DNA of 64,000 nucleotides from Janthinobacterium sp. 64 (lineage in GTDB: Bacteria; Pseudomonadota; Gammaproteobacteria; Burkholderiales; Burkholderiaceae_D). The notes beneath the pieces are model-generated. The model was given only the letters and a program-made list of their open reading frames with translations. It had not been told where the DNA came from and did not search any database. Each line of letters starts with the position of its first letter. The stretch's first letter is position 1. This document shows positions 10,901 to 19,052 of the stretch, piece by piece. Both the position numbers and the translations under genes were made by a program. The stretch covers positions 62,001 through 126,000 of the forward strand of contig NZ_PHUG01000002.1 of the NCBI RefSeq assembly GCF_002813325.1, written 5' to 3'.

Positions 10901-11752
10901 GCTGACGATTAACTCCTGGTGGATTTCTATCGGACGGATAATGCCTGAAAAGTGCTCCTCGTTAATCGATTGTCTGATGTAAAAATTGACATCCTGAGCA
11001 AGCTCGGCGTCATCAGCTAAAAACATCAAAAGCTGCCCATTAAATTCCTCGCGCTCGTCATACTGGTGTTGGTCAAAGATGACCGGCATGGCCCATTCGC
11101 AATTGACACGGAAACACATCATCCAGCGAGAAAAGGCCTCCTCAGGGGGCTGCGTGCTACGCAGGGTCAGCCATAAATGAGTGCTGATCAGTGAGCTGAA
11201 ATTCTGATTGCCGGGCGATAGGCTATAAACGCCGTCTTTGAGCTCGAGTTCCACAAGGAGCTGCTCCACCGTCAGGTGATCACCAAACTCGACATGCAAC
11301 AACTGCCTTAGCTCTGTCTCTGGACAGGCGTAATGAGCTTGGATGAAGCCATTTTGACCGTAGCGGATATTTTCAAGGTGATTGATTGCCTCAACCAGCG
11401 GGATCAGCCTCGGATCTATTGCGTCCAGATCTCTCACCAAGTCACAGTGAGTGGTGCACCATCCTGCGTAGAAAGAGACTAGCCCCCACTTTTCGAACTG
11501 CGAGAGCGGAATGTCAGTACCAGCGAATGGCACGCCGGATGACTGCGGCCATTTGAGAGCGCCGGTGAGGACGGCTTTCACCGTTTCCCTGTCCAGCATC
11601 GGTGTCGCCAGCCTGGCATTTGCCAGGAAAATAGAGAATGCCTTGGCCTGACGTTGATCCTCGTACGAATAGACCTCGACGTTGCGATCCCTCGTCGCAT
11701 ATCCCTCCAATATTGCTTTCAAGTGTCGCCAATTTTCGGAAAATTCGTTCAT
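7931..11752 (-). CDS. Giant (1273 aa) uncharacterised helical protein with C-terminal nuclease-like segment
   Basis: ATG start at 11752 with a weak Shine-Dalgarno. Most of the protein is alpha-helical, rich in Leu/Phe/Trp, without signal peptide or membrane segments, and looks like a long helical-repeat scaffold. Near the C-terminus comes a basic Gly/Ser-rich stretch (RDQKRGGQSASGKNPGEID), then 'GFITSSDNTRLAILEAFRL' with GEID at about 1133-1136 and LEAF at about 1150. Asp in 'GEID' followed about 15 residues later by Glu in a hydrophobic strand is the order of a PD-(D/E)xK nuclease core, but the usual Lys is replaced by Phe, so activity is uncertain. It is followed by 'VFMVGYCDVENFSELV'. A defence role is inferred from size, architecture and neighbours only. 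Confidence 0.6.
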   Translation of the reverse strand: MNEFSENWRHLKAILEGYATRDRNVEVYSYEDQRQAKAFSIFLANARLATPMLDRETVKAVLTGALKWPQSSGVPFAGTDIPLSQFEKWGLVSFYAGWCTTHCDLVRDLDAIDPRLIPLVEAINHLENIRYGQNGFIQAHYACPETELRQLLHVEFGDHLTVEQLLVELELKDGVYSLSPGNQNFSSLISTHLWLTLRSTQPPEEAFSRWMMCFRVNCEWAMPVIFDQHQYDEREEFNGQLLMFLADDAELAQDVNFYIRQSINEEHFSGIIRPIEIHQELIVSDQGGRLGSTRTTESSMPTLSLLEDVYPPTVSDASNNLEFVINLHRSRPRGCRELFYSWLLSSVVDASIRIQGQQVISSGFTEDLVKLADSRPILKYILFIVLPNYEYSNYIVLLLARSETCDVAFYYLAKKTFEYSQSRDTSYVQNLEDGYQQLVCREYIRSVEKEPDFISRLLSILGMLGAQCAFRSPDFSRGFEYRFLLNLVDALGHQQVVQLAQAFMELPKRMENSRYEQSHQHYKYPLGFWLIDRLESSGIDPTGATCRALRGSILAHYGAEFAANLEGLGSLEPSPFFATLPWGKLIVDAGPSSLLTLSNRCDEWKQNLAYDRPHPFEVASAVRQYLQVLMCLGRLPSFIEPLHVVATRVQEIVRSCGFGPRKQFVHLFGEMPGSDKYDLWEQFCSYTNAFRDELYEEFVVRCVPSIPLDHLFVLLERCTVIARARHLHEAIDVRQSYASDDLGLTRLEQAFTSACDAGRTATAARLLASAKEILAEERFANSSNQKVVHIRKVWQSYEYKWQLLEFYEAHKSDPANFQQVADDLPIPHERTGSFGQSPDRRHYEECEHFRRQIIAMAFSDADPAKSIRFMDALYRQTKRDHHGFVLFYGHLKLYALDKDKTRLQHALAYFLDRAGSIEPEQMSEIWVATILDAYRLIGAPDIESFWMRLSVEQHTRLQILKPYCSALIARRDSFTVRKVLARYQQLNQLTPDDLGIDDLISELVKMEADQPSMKDLIQLLNEGSQRSTLQLQKHYGQVISKNFETYVEIVSKGQPPHEYLKDAVLAVARELVLRKRNLQVEDNAKGKTTYRIILEDWINDWFTSLFDLRMSQARVGFRDQKRGGQSASGKNPGEIDGFITSSDNTRLAILEAFRLFSLDTTVISQHLNKIAGYDAESLSPVFMVGYCDVENFSELVTGYGPYVSKHQYAGYTVAGDSFGGVKALCDTDHIWLGTETRRRDRKDIVFYHLLINLHFLPPSAATPDEGHPDQGKA

Positions 11753-11842
11753 AGTGGTTGTCGGTCCATTGCAAAAAAATCGCGTAGTTTCAACTACGCA
11801 TTATGTAGCCACCTAGGGTAATCCCCCCATTTTTAGGGCGCG

Positions 11843-12832
11843 CTAAAAGTAGAGGTTAAGCGGCCAAGGCAAGCTTCTGTTTGGTGTGATGCCGCCAAGT
11901 GCCATGTTGGGCCGGTCGTGATTGTAAGTCCACAGCCAGCGGGTTGCAAAATCCTGGATCTCATCGAGTGTTTCAAACAGGTGATGGGCCAACCAATCGT
12001 AGCGCACCGTGCGGTTATAGCGTTCGATATAAGCATTCTGCTGTGGCTGGCCAGGCTGGATGAAGTCGATGCGAATGCCGCGTTTGGCGGCCCAGGCCAG
12101 CGTCACGGCGCTGATGTACTCGGGGCCGTTATCGCAGCGAATGACCTGGGGTTTGCCACGCCATTCGATGATCCTGTCGAGGGAGCGGATGACGCGTTCG
12201 GACGGCAATGAGAAATCAACCTCGATGCCGAGTCCCTCACGGTTGTAGTCGTCGATCACGTTGAACAAGCGGATGCTACGGCCATCGGCCAGTTGGTCGT
12301 GCATGAAGTCCATCGACCAGGTGTCATTGATCTGTGCAGGCACGGCCAGCGGCAGCGGTTTTTCTCGCACTAGGCGATTTCGCGGCTTGATCCGCAGGTT
12401 CAGTTCCAGCTCGCGATAGATTCGGTAGACGCGCTTGTGATTCCATTTAAAACCCTTCACGTTGCGCAAATACAGGAAGCACAGGCCGAAGCCCCAGTTG
12501 CGCTGGTTGTTGGTCAGGCGCACCAGCCAGTCGGCCACCAGGGCGTTCTCGGCATCGAGCTTGGCGCGATAGCGATAGCAGGTCTGGCTGATGCCGAACG
12601 CCTGGCAAGCCAGTCCTATGGTGGCTGAACGCTGGGCCACGGCCCATTGCGTCATCTCCCGCCGCTGAGATGGCGCTACCATTTTTTTGTCAGGGCCTCC
12701 GCGACGATCTCGGCGCTTCAAGCGCTCCTCGGCATATATTTTCTTCAGGCGCCGGTTTTCGTCCTCCAGTTCCTTCATGCGGGCCATCAGCGAGGCGTCC
12801 ATGCTTGGAACACCATTTGTAGAACGTGGCAT
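11843..12832 (-). CDS. IS3-family transposase orfB
   Basis: This is the catalytic subunit of the IS3-type transposase. It has the DDE(E) triad of retroviral-integrase-like transposases: first Asp in '[10 protein letters not shown]', second in '[11 protein letters not shown]', and the Glu in '[15 protein letters not shown]'. The N-terminal '[20 protein letters not shown]' leucine-zipper-like segment normally belongs to orfA and is here read in the orfB frame, because this copy has small indels at the orfA-orfB junction. The IS3 programmed frameshift site (run of seven As near 12680-12687) is still visible. The catalytic part is full length, so it could act if translated. Confidence 0.85.
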   Translation of the reverse strand: MPRSTNGVPSMDASLMARMKELEDENRRLKKIYAEERLKRRDRRGGPDKKMVAPSQRREMTQWAVAQRSATIGLACQAFGISQTCYRYRAKLDAENALVADWLVRLTNNQRNWGFGLCFLYLRNVKGFKWNHKRVYRIYRELELNLRIKPRNRLVREKPLPLAVPAQINDTWSMDFMHDQLADGRSIRLFNVIDDYNREGLGIEVDFSLPSERVIRSLDRIIEWRGKPQVIRCDNGPEYISAVTLAWAAKRGIRIDFIQPGQPQQNAYIERYNRTVRYDWLAHHLFETLDEIQDFATRWLWTYNHDRPNMALGGITPNRSLPWPLNLYF

Positions 12833-12935
12833 TGCTGATGCCGTGCTCGCGGCACAGCTCAGGGACTGGCGAGACGCCCTCGGCTTGCTTGAGGATGGCG
12901 ATGATCTGGCTATCGGTAAAACGGGAGGTCTTCAT
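12690..12935 (-). pseudogene. IS3-family transposase orfA, frameshifted
   Basis: The frame starts '[20 protein letters not shown]' and continues with 'ISNATFYKW', the helix-turn-helix of IS3-type OrfA. After Lys-His-Gly the reading leaves the expected '[20 protein letters not shown]' sequence, which now lies in the orfB frame. This indicates a small deletion of bases just before that motif. A second one-base change near 'ERLK' restores the original relationship. The remaining 35 codons are therefore out of frame and not OrfA-like. The family relationship is secure; loss of OrfA function is inferred. Confidence 0.7.
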
Positions 12936-13012
12936 GCAGAACTTTCAAAAATCCGAATTTGGAAAATTCTACTTTTAAACGCGATCATTTGGTGGTGGGG
13001 GGGGGGATTGCC

Positions 13013-13515
13013 GAGCACTGTAGTCGATCCGCGACCCATCAACCTTCTCTATCAATACAGCTACCGAAGCGGAGGCCGTATTGGCAATGTGACAGAACCT
13101 CAGCAAGGAGGCAGAACCATGTCGATAAATAAGAAACTTATTGGCTGAATGATATTGCTATTTTATTGAAATTATGGAATTACAGCATGCTGGACGCGGT
13201 ATAATTACTACGATGTATTAAATAATTTTTCTATTTACAGTCGAAGATTTTGGCCGGTATATTATGACAATCGATTGAAGTCACAGCGAATAACGGATGA
13301 CCAATCGTTCGAAAAAATAATAAATAGTTTCCCATTAACTTTACATTTCTTATTTGGCCTATTGTTTATATATAAAACTAATCGATTTAATTTTTCTCGA
13401 AAAAAATAGACGATGTGATAGTCGTCAAGTGTATTTAAATTTTTCACTGTTTCCTTAGGGGTAACGGTATTTCTCAGTGTAAAATAATTTTGATGGTATT
13501 TTAAAATAAAACTGC
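13013..13515. other. AT-rich intergenic DNA between IS element and membrane-protein gene
   Basis: About 500 bases without a convincing gene. The first 140 bases carry a short plus-strand frame ending at 13148 ('NLLYQYSYRSGGRIGNV') that could be a scrap of an older gene truncated by the IS. The remainder is markedly AT-rich with long A and T runs, unlike the GC-rich surroundings. It probably contains the promoter of the following gene, although I cannot pick one -10 box among many AT-rich candidates. Confidence 0.4.
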
Positions 13516-14499
13516 ATGATTTATATAATTTTTTTCTTGATAGTAGTTTTTTCTGTGGCATTTTTCATTGGGTGGCTATGCAGGAAGTCTTTCTTCTGGA
13601 ATTGGGTGGATCTTATCTACTACCCCCTTGCTGCCGTGGGGATTTTATTACTTTTCATTTCAAACGACCTTCAACGCGAGATGTTCCAAGTTACGCAGCG
13701 TGCAGAAGCCCAGAATTCATTACTGTTGGAACTTAAAGCAAAGCGTCCAAATATTCAAGTTATGAATACAGAAGATTTAATGTCAACGTACGTCGAACAT
13801 CTTGCTCTAGTTACAAGGTGGGTAGATATGTGTCGCGGAAATTCTATTGTTGTTGATCCCCAATGCATAGCGGTGCAACATCTCGACAAGCCTACGCGAA
13901 AATTTTTAAACATAGCGCGCGCACGCTATGATAGTTTTCCTGCCAAATTATTAGCCACCTGCAAAGCCGGTGATGCAATGCTAGCAGAAATTCGTGAATC
14001 TAATGCTATCTCTAGTATCGTATCTGATAAGTTGTTGTCCCAGTATGCTCATGCTGTTTCACTGAATATCTCTATTTATGATAGTGATTCAATAACGGCA
14101 CAGATAAGAGAATTTAATGTTGGTGCTACAAAGAATGGTGATGTAGTTGATGAAGCTGTATTGCAAAAAACAGACGCTATATCGACGATACTCAAGAAGA
14201 TTCGCATCGCTGAAATTGGCTATGGTGAGATTATTTTTCGTGCGTTATCAGCGTGCATCTCCGCTCCTAGGAAAGACCTTGCATCACTGGAAAAATGGGA
14301 AACCTTGACAACTTCGAAGGTGAAAGAAGTTACTGAGTTGGAGGAGCAGCGTGAGCGCCTTAAACATTCAACAACACAGCACAAGACTATTCTTTGGACT
14401 CAATTGAATATTTGGCCTTTTGTGCTTCTACTAGCATTAGGGCTAAAATTTGCAAAAGGAGCGGCTGCGCTAATGAATGCGCGAGCTAAACGACCTTGA
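13516..14499 (+). CDS. AT-rich membrane protein of unknown function
   Basis: The product has 327 aa. Two N-terminal transmembrane helices (about residues 2-22 and 30-48) are followed by a long soluble, largely helical domain (about 60-285) ending in a Glu/Arg coiled-coil stretch ('VTELEEQRERLKHSTTQHK'), then one more transmembrane helix (about 294-312) and a basic tail. I recognise no family motif. Base composition is much more AT-rich than the neighbours, so it was probably acquired horizontally. It sits alone between an IS3 element and a stack of IS fragments, and a strong stem-loop lies 50 bases downstream. Isolated membrane proteins in such positions are sometimes defence effectors, but nothing in the sequence proves this. 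Confidence 0.6.
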   Translation: MIYIIFFLIVVFSVAFFIGWLCRKSFFWNWVDLIYYPLAAVGILLLFISNDLQREMFQVTQRAEAQNSLLLELKAKRPNIQVMNTEDLMSTYVEHLALVTRWVDMCRGNSIVVDPQCIAVQHLDKPTRKFLNIARARYDSFPAKLLATCKAGDAMLAEIRESNAISSIVSDKLLSQYAHAVSLNISIYDSDSITAQIREFNVGATKNGDVVDEAVLQKTDAISTILKKIRIAEIGYGEIIFRALSACISAPRKDLASLEKWETLTTSKVKEVTELEEQRERLKHSTTQHKTILWTQLNIWPFVLLLALGLKFAKGAAALMNARAKRP

Positions 14500-14550
14500 G
14501 CTGGTCGACGTTAACCTGTAGCATCGTTTGGGGATAGCACCGTACGATAC

Positions 14551-14573
14551 GGTACGGCCTTTCTGGCCGTACC
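14551..14573. terminator. Strong stem-loop after membrane-protein gene
   Basis: A perfect 9-bp stem (GGTACGGCC / GGCCGTACC) with a 5-base loop. No T-run follows on either strand, so it may be a weak or factor-assisted terminator, or an IS-related structure. An overlapping alternative pairing (CCGTAC with GTACGG just upstream) could compete with it. Confidence 0.4.
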
Positions 14574-14647
14574 CCGCCTCGACGGACAGCATACTTGCCC
14601 CGATCCCACCGACTGCGGCAAGCTCGGCTGCAAGCACCACTAAGTAG

Positions 14648-14923
14648 TCAGACGAAATTTATTGTGAATGCAGTTCCGAAACCTTTCATCAAGGATTCCA
14701 CCTCGCTCAGCAACTCGCTTCCTTTCAGTCCGGCGAAACGGCGCCAGAAGTACTTGGCCTGTTTCCACAGAATCTCGATGCGATTCAGTTCCGGGCTGTA
14801 AGGGGGCAAGTAATACAGAAACAGCCCCTGTGCCATCCATTTCCGTCGGCATTTCTCAATCTGCGGCCCCTTGTGAAATGACGCATTGTCCAGTACGACA
14901 ATGCGCGGCACGGTGAGGTGCAC
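14648..14923 (-). pseudogene. IS630-family transposase, C-terminal catalytic fragment
   Basis: The frame encodes 'RIVVLDNASFHKG', carrying the second catalytic Asp, and 'YYLPPYSPELNRIEILWKQ', carrying the final acidic residue. Both are diagnostic for IS630/Tc1-type DDE transposases. The fragment runs to a natural stop at 14648 but its 5' part is lost at 14923/14924, where the end of another IS3-family element begins. The first residues of the open frame upstream of VHLTVPRI come from that IS3 end. Confidence 0.75.
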
Positions 14924-15240
14924 TGTCAATAGCGGACACTCTTGTTTCAAGCCGCCCGTGGCTGTTTGCTGAATTTTTCAGCGAACAACGCGGGCGGAAC
15001 ATTGCCGAGGCGCGAGTGGCGCCGCTGGCGGTTGTAGAAGCTTTCACTTTCAATGTATTCCTGTATTGCAGCTTTTGCATCGGCCCGGGTGGCGTAACGT
15101 TGATGGTGCACCAGTTCGTTTTTCAGGCTGCCCCAGAAGCTCTCCATGGGCGCGTTGTCATAGCAGTTCCCCCGGCGCGACATGGACGGCTGCATGCCGA
15201 ACTGCTTCACCAGTTTTTGATAGTCATGGGCGCAGTACTG
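14924..15240 (-). pseudogene. Second IS3-family element, 3' fragment of orfB plus right end
   Basis: The frame (stop at 14947) encodes 'SMSRRGNCYDNAPMESFWGS' with the catalytic Glu of IS3-family OrfB, then 'YNRQRRHSRLGNVPPALFAE'. This is a different IS3 lineage from the element at 11817. The IS3-type terminus (TGTCAATAGCGGACACT) lies at 14924-14940 and abuts the IS630 fragment, so it had inserted into the IS630 element. The 5' part of the gene was removed at about 15240, where the IS30 element begins. Order of events: IS630, then this IS3, then IS30. Confidence 0.75.
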
Positions 15241-16690
15241 GGCGGATTCAACTGGTCCTCGCAACACCAGATTATTGAGCAGATTTTAGATACTCGTCCA
15301 GCGCTTCGGCCGGAGTTTTCCAACCCAGTGTTTTTCGTGGTCTGGAATTCAATGCATTAGCAACGGCTCGGATTTCTTGAGCGCTCCACCGAGACAGGTC
15401 TGTGCCCTTTGGGAAGTATTGTCGCAGGAGGCCATTCGTGTTTTCGTTTGTACCTCGCTGCCATGGACTATGCGGATCGGCGAAAAATACCTTTACCCCT
15501 GATTCGATTGTGAAGCGGGCGTGATCAGACAGTTCTTTACCGCGGTCCCAAGTCAACGTTTGCCACAAAAGGGCAGGCATGTCGGTCACGGTATTCTTGA
15601 GCGCATTAGCCATCGTCACAGCTCCGTAGCCAGATAGGGCGGGGCCATTCTTCATCCTCGGCATCAACCCATAGCCGTCCTCACGAGGCAGGTGGACAAG
15701 CATCGTAAATCGGCTTGATCGCTCGACCAAGGTGCCGATCGCGGATCGGTTTAGGCCAATGATCAGGTCACCTTCCCAATGTCCTGGCACAGCACGATCT
15801 TCGGCCTCAGCGGGCCGCTTGGAGATCATCACATCCTCCCTGACGTGTGCCCAAGCCTTAGCTTGGGCCCTTGTCCTCGGCACGCGCAAAGCCCGCCCAG
15901 TGCGCAGACAACTAACCAACTCGCGCTTGAGGGCTCCTCGCCCTTGGATATAAAGTGCTTGATAAATGGCTTCGTGAGAAATGCGCATCGATTCGTCGTC
16001 AGGGAAATCGGTCTTCAGCCGGTTAGAAATTTGTTCGGGCGACCAACCACTGACCCATTTACGGTCACCGCGATGCGGCTTGTTTCTCCCAATGAACGGC
16101 GCTTGCTGCGGCCCAGAAACTGGACGGCCATTGGCATCTCGAATCCTACCTTCAAGACGGTCTTGAACGTAGTCGTGCAAGCGCTCATTGATCGCCAGTT
16201 TCGAAGGTTTAGGTCTCTTGGCAACCAGCTCCGCCTTCCACTGCGCAACCGAAGCTCGATACTCAAGTCGGCCGCCGCGAGTTGCAGCGTTACGCGTCAG
16301 TTCGCGGGAAACCGTTGATGCACTGCGCCCGATAAGACGAGCAATCTCGCGTACTCCAGCACCTCGGCACGAAAGAAGTCCGATTTCCTCTCGTTCCGCG
16401 AACGACAAGTACCTCCCGGAAACCGGGCTCAAAATAGAAAGTGGCATGCCGCCATTATGGCGGAACCATCGCGTCCCAACCGCTTGAGAAACGCCCACCG
16501 CCTCAGCAGCCTTCTCACTCGTAATGCCTGTTGCTATTTGCTCCCAGAATAGCCGCATTGTTTCGCGGCGAAGCGACGGCGCACCTGGTGAGCGCATCGC
16601 TCCACGCCCCGTCAATTTTTCCATCCACCTCGCGGGTCGTCCCATAAACACCTCCTTGATTTAGGGTGTTGCGAGGACCAGTTGAATTCG
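15241..16690 (-). mobile_element. IS30-family insertion sequence, apparently complete
   Basis: It is flanked by a perfect 23-bp inverted repeat at 15246-15268 and 16665-16687, containing TCAACTGGTCCTCGCAACAC. This resembles the ends of IS30. A single full-length transposase gene fills the interior. The left end interrupts an older IS3 fragment. The bases outside the repeats (GGCGG and TCGCC) extend the symmetry partially, so the exact ends could be a few bases further out. No clear direct target duplication is visible. Confidence 0.85.
15272..16645 (-). CDS. IS30-family transposase
   Basis: The start is taken at the ATG at 16645 because AAGGAGG lies 5 bases upstream; an in-frame GTG two codons earlier is less likely. 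The protein has two helix-turn-helix regions: 'ITSEKAAEAVGVSQAVGTRW', then 'REIARLIGRSASTVSRELTR', the latter typical of IS30. The DDE catalytic core follows: 'HWEGDLIIG', 'TWDRGKELSDH' and 'RGTNENTNGLLRQYFPKGTD'. All three acidic residues are present and the frame is uninterrupted, so the element may be active. It transposes by cutting and joining at its terminal repeats. Confidence 0.9.
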   Translation of the reverse strand: MGRPARWMEKLTGRGAMRSPGAPSLRRETMRLFWEQIATGITSEKAAEAVGVSQAVGTRWFRHNGGMPLSILSPVSGRYLSFAEREEIGLLSCRGAGVREIARLIGRSASTVSRELTRNAATRGGRLEYRASVAQWKAELVAKRPKPSKLAINERLHDYVQDRLEGRIRDANGRPVSGPQQAPFIGRNKPHRGDRKWVSGWSPEQISNRLKTDFPDDESMRISHEAIYQALYIQGRGALKRELVSCLRTGRALRVPRTRAQAKAWAHVREDVMISKRPAEAEDRAVPGHWEGDLIIGLNRSAIGTLVERSSRFTMLVHLPREDGYGLMPRMKNGPALSGYGAVTMANALKNTVTDMPALLWQTLTWDRGKELSDHARFTIESGVKVFFADPHSPWQRGTNENTNGLLRQYFPKGTDLSRWSAQEIRAVANALNSRPRKTLGWKTPAEALDEYLKSAQ

Positions 16691-16889
16691 CCTGTCTGCT
16701 GTTCAACCTGCTGCTGAAATATCAGTAGTTTCATCACATCAACTCCTGCGTCGTTGCCTATCATGCTTTGACAGCAAAAATTGACGAACTACTTAGCTCC
16801 TAACTCATCAGTTTTGCGACATCGCAATACCATTCTTGTTGTGCCCGCTAAAGTCATTGCTACTGCAATGCAAAGGCAACGGAAGATCC

Positions 16890-19046
16890 ATGAACTTCTT
16901 TGACGGCGACACCATCACACTGGCGGCCCTTTGCAACGGCATGCAAGGTGATCGTCTGCTTCGCCTGCACTTTCCGTATGGCGACGCGCCCGCCGACACC
17001 TTGTTGCTGGCCAACAGCCTGGACGCCAACGAAAGCCTGTCGCGCGACTTTTCCTATGTGGTGGAGGTGCTGTCCGACGATGCCGCCATCGCCCTCGACA
17101 AAGTAATGGGCAAGATGGTGACCATCGAATTGGTGCGCGAAGATGGCACCTTGCGTTACTTCAATGGTTACGTGTTCGAGTTCCGTTTCGTCCGCACGGA
17201 CGGTGGCTTCGCCTACTATGAGATGGTGCTCGAACCATGGCTGGCGCACCTGCACTTGCGGCAAAATAATGTCGCCTTCCACGGCTTGACGGTGGCGGCG
17301 CTGACGGATAAGGTCTTCGATGACTATCTGATGCGCGATTACAAGCTGGCCGCCGGCGGCCCGGACCCCGCCATCACCTATACCTGCCAACATAACGAAA
17401 GCGACCATAACCTGCTGCATCGCCACTGGGAGCAGCTGGGCTGGCACTATCGCTACGAACATCGCTTCGATGGCCATACGCTGTGGCTGTCCGACGACAG
17501 CACGACCGGCAAGGCCATCGACGGGGAACTGAGCGAAATGCCGTTCCAGCACCAGGCCGGCTCGCAGGAAGACGATGGCGTGCATCAATGGAGCACGGTG
17601 CGGCGGATGGCCCCTGCCCAGATGACGGTGGCCAGCTTCAATTTCAAGAATCCCCGCAGCGCCCGCGCCGGCCGCGATTCTTTGAACAAGCAAGGCGCCG
17701 TGCCCCGGTTGGAGGTATATGAAAACACGGGCAGCTACGGTTTCAAAAACCTCGACGACGGCGAGGCGTTGGCGCAGCGCCGCATGGAAGAGCGAGACGC
17801 GCAGGGCCAGCTGTTCGAGGCGCAGGGCAACGACCGTACGGCGCAACCAGGACGCTGGTTCACCCTGAGCGGTCATTTCGACACAGCTTTGACCATCCCA
17901 CGCAAGCCTGTTACCGAGTACCTGATCCTCTCAGTGCGCCACCAAGCCAGCAATAACTACCAACAAGGCAACCACGCCACTTCCCACTACAGCAATACGT
18001 TTACGTGCATCGAACGCGCCGTCCCCTGGCGCCCGGGACGCAATTTCCATAGCCGGGAGCCGAAGATCTACGGCGTACAGACGGCCACCGTCGTCGGGCC
18101 GCCCGGCGAGGAAATCCACACGGATGGTTACGGACGGGTAAAAGTGCAGTTCCACTGGGACCGCCTGGGGACCTTCGACGAAAAAAGTTCGCCTTGGATA
18201 AGAGTGATATCGACCTGGGCCGGCCCGAATTTCGGCCACATCAGCCTGCCCAGGGTGGGCATGGAAGTGGCAGTGCAATTTCTCGACGGAAATGTCGCCA
18301 TGCCCATCATCATCGGCTGCGTCTACAACGCGCGCAACATGCCACCGTGGGACTTACCTGCCAACAAGACCCAGAGCGGCATGTTGAGCCGCTCATCCAA
18401 CAAAGGCTCATCGGCTCACGCCAACGCCTTGCGTTTCGAAGACCGCAAGGATGCGGAAGAACTGTGGCTGCATGCGGAAAAAGACCAGCGCATCGAAGTC
18501 GAGCACGACGAGTCGCACTGGGTGGGCAATGACCGGAAAAAAACTGTCGACCGCGATGAAACAGTGCTCGTCAAGCGCGACCGCACGGAAACGGTGGGCC
18601 ACGACGAAACGATCACCGTGCATCACAACCGCACGGAAAGCGTGGATAACGACGAGCACATCGACATCGGTCACAACCGCACTGAGGTCGTCAGAAAAAA
18701 TGAGTCGGTCCGCATCATCGGCTTTCGGGCTGAGAAAGTGGACCGCGCTAAAACCGAGACTGTCACCTTGGCCAAGGCCCTGAGTATTGGCGGCGCCTAC
18801 GCGATCACCGTGGGTGCTGTCATGCATACCGTCGTGGTGGGCGCCAAGTATTTGCGCGCATTGCGCAACATCCTGACCATCGCCGAAAAAATGGAAATCA
18901 CCGCCGGCACCGAATTTGAAGTCACTGTCGGTCAATCTCACTTTTACATGAGCAGCGATGGAAAGATCACCCTGACCGGTGCCGATATCAAGATTGGCGC
19001 CACCGGGCCGGTGCAGATCAATGGCAACGACGTGGATGTCAACTGA
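16890..19046 (+). CDS. vgrG: Type VI secretion tip protein VgrG
   Basis: VgrG trimers cap the T6SS Hcp tube and carry effectors into target cells. The start is the ATG at 16890 (MNFFDGDTITLAAL), with GGAAG just upstream. The 718-aa protein has the phage gp27-like base (about residues 1-370), the gp5-like OB fold ('TDGYGRVKVQFHWDR', then 'SPWIRVISTWAG...GMEVAVQFLDGN'), and a C-terminal beta-helix needle whose repeats are visible as Asp/Glu-Thr-Val periods around 'DRTETVGHDETITVHHNR'. There is no extra effector domain. It heads an orphan cluster with a DUF2169 adaptor and PAAR-like effector directly downstream. The core T6SS genes are not in this window. Confidence 0.93.
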   Translation: MNFFDGDTITLAALCNGMQGDRLLRLHFPYGDAPADTLLLANSLDANESLSRDFSYVVEVLSDDAAIALDKVMGKMVTIELVREDGTLRYFNGYVFEFRFVRTDGGFAYYEMVLEPWLAHLHLRQNNVAFHGLTVAALTDKVFDDYLMRDYKLAAGGPDPAITYTCQHNESDHNLLHRHWEQLGWHYRYEHRFDGHTLWLSDDSTTGKAIDGELSEMPFQHQAGSQEDDGVHQWSTVRRMAPAQMTVASFNFKNPRSARAGRDSLNKQGAVPRLEVYENTGSYGFKNLDDGEALAQRRMEERDAQGQLFEAQGNDRTAQPGRWFTLSGHFDTALTIPRKPVTEYLILSVRHQASNNYQQGNHATSHYSNTFTCIERAVPWRPGRNFHSREPKIYGVQTATVVGPPGEEIHTDGYGRVKVQFHWDRLGTFDEKSSPWIRVISTWAGPNFGHISLPRVGMEVAVQFLDGNVAMPIIIGCVYNARNMPPWDLPANKTQSGMLSRSSNKGSSAHANALRFEDRKDAEELWLHAEKDQRIEVEHDESHWVGNDRKKTVDRDETVLVKRDRTETVGHDETITVHHNRTESVDNDEHIDIGHNRTEVVRKNESVRIIGFRAEKVDRAKTETVTLAKALSIGGAYAITVGAVMHTVVVGAKYLRALRNILTIAEKMEITAGTEFEVTVGQSHFYMSSDGKITLTGADIKIGATGPVQINGNDVDVN

Positions 19047-19052
19047 TTAGCC

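Larger units (their letters stand above)
11817..13012 (-). mobile_element. IS3-family insertion sequence with degenerate orfA
   Basis: The element is bounded by imperfect inverted ends: GGTAATCCCCCC... at the 3' side (11817) and its partner ending ...GGGGGGATTGCC at 13012. Inner parts of both ends share the TAAAAGTAGA block. It contains orfA and orfB in overlapping frames, as in IS3-family elements. The bases flanking the two ends (CTAG and GAGC) do not form an obvious target duplication, suggesting later rearrangement. A run of ten Gs near 12998-13007 makes the left end longer than the right. The right end recurs at 7330-7419 and 59945-60045. Confidence 0.85.

Noticed and set aside
13262..13561. 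Minus-strand 99-aa frame in AT-rich DNA
   Set aside because: It overlaps the start of the better supported membrane-protein gene, has no ribosome site or family features, and long frames of this composition are expected by chance here.
16860..17876. 338-aa minus-strand frame opposite vgrG
   Set aside because: It is the mirror of the GC-rich vgrG coding sequence, with His/Gln/Val-rich composition typical of antisense frames.
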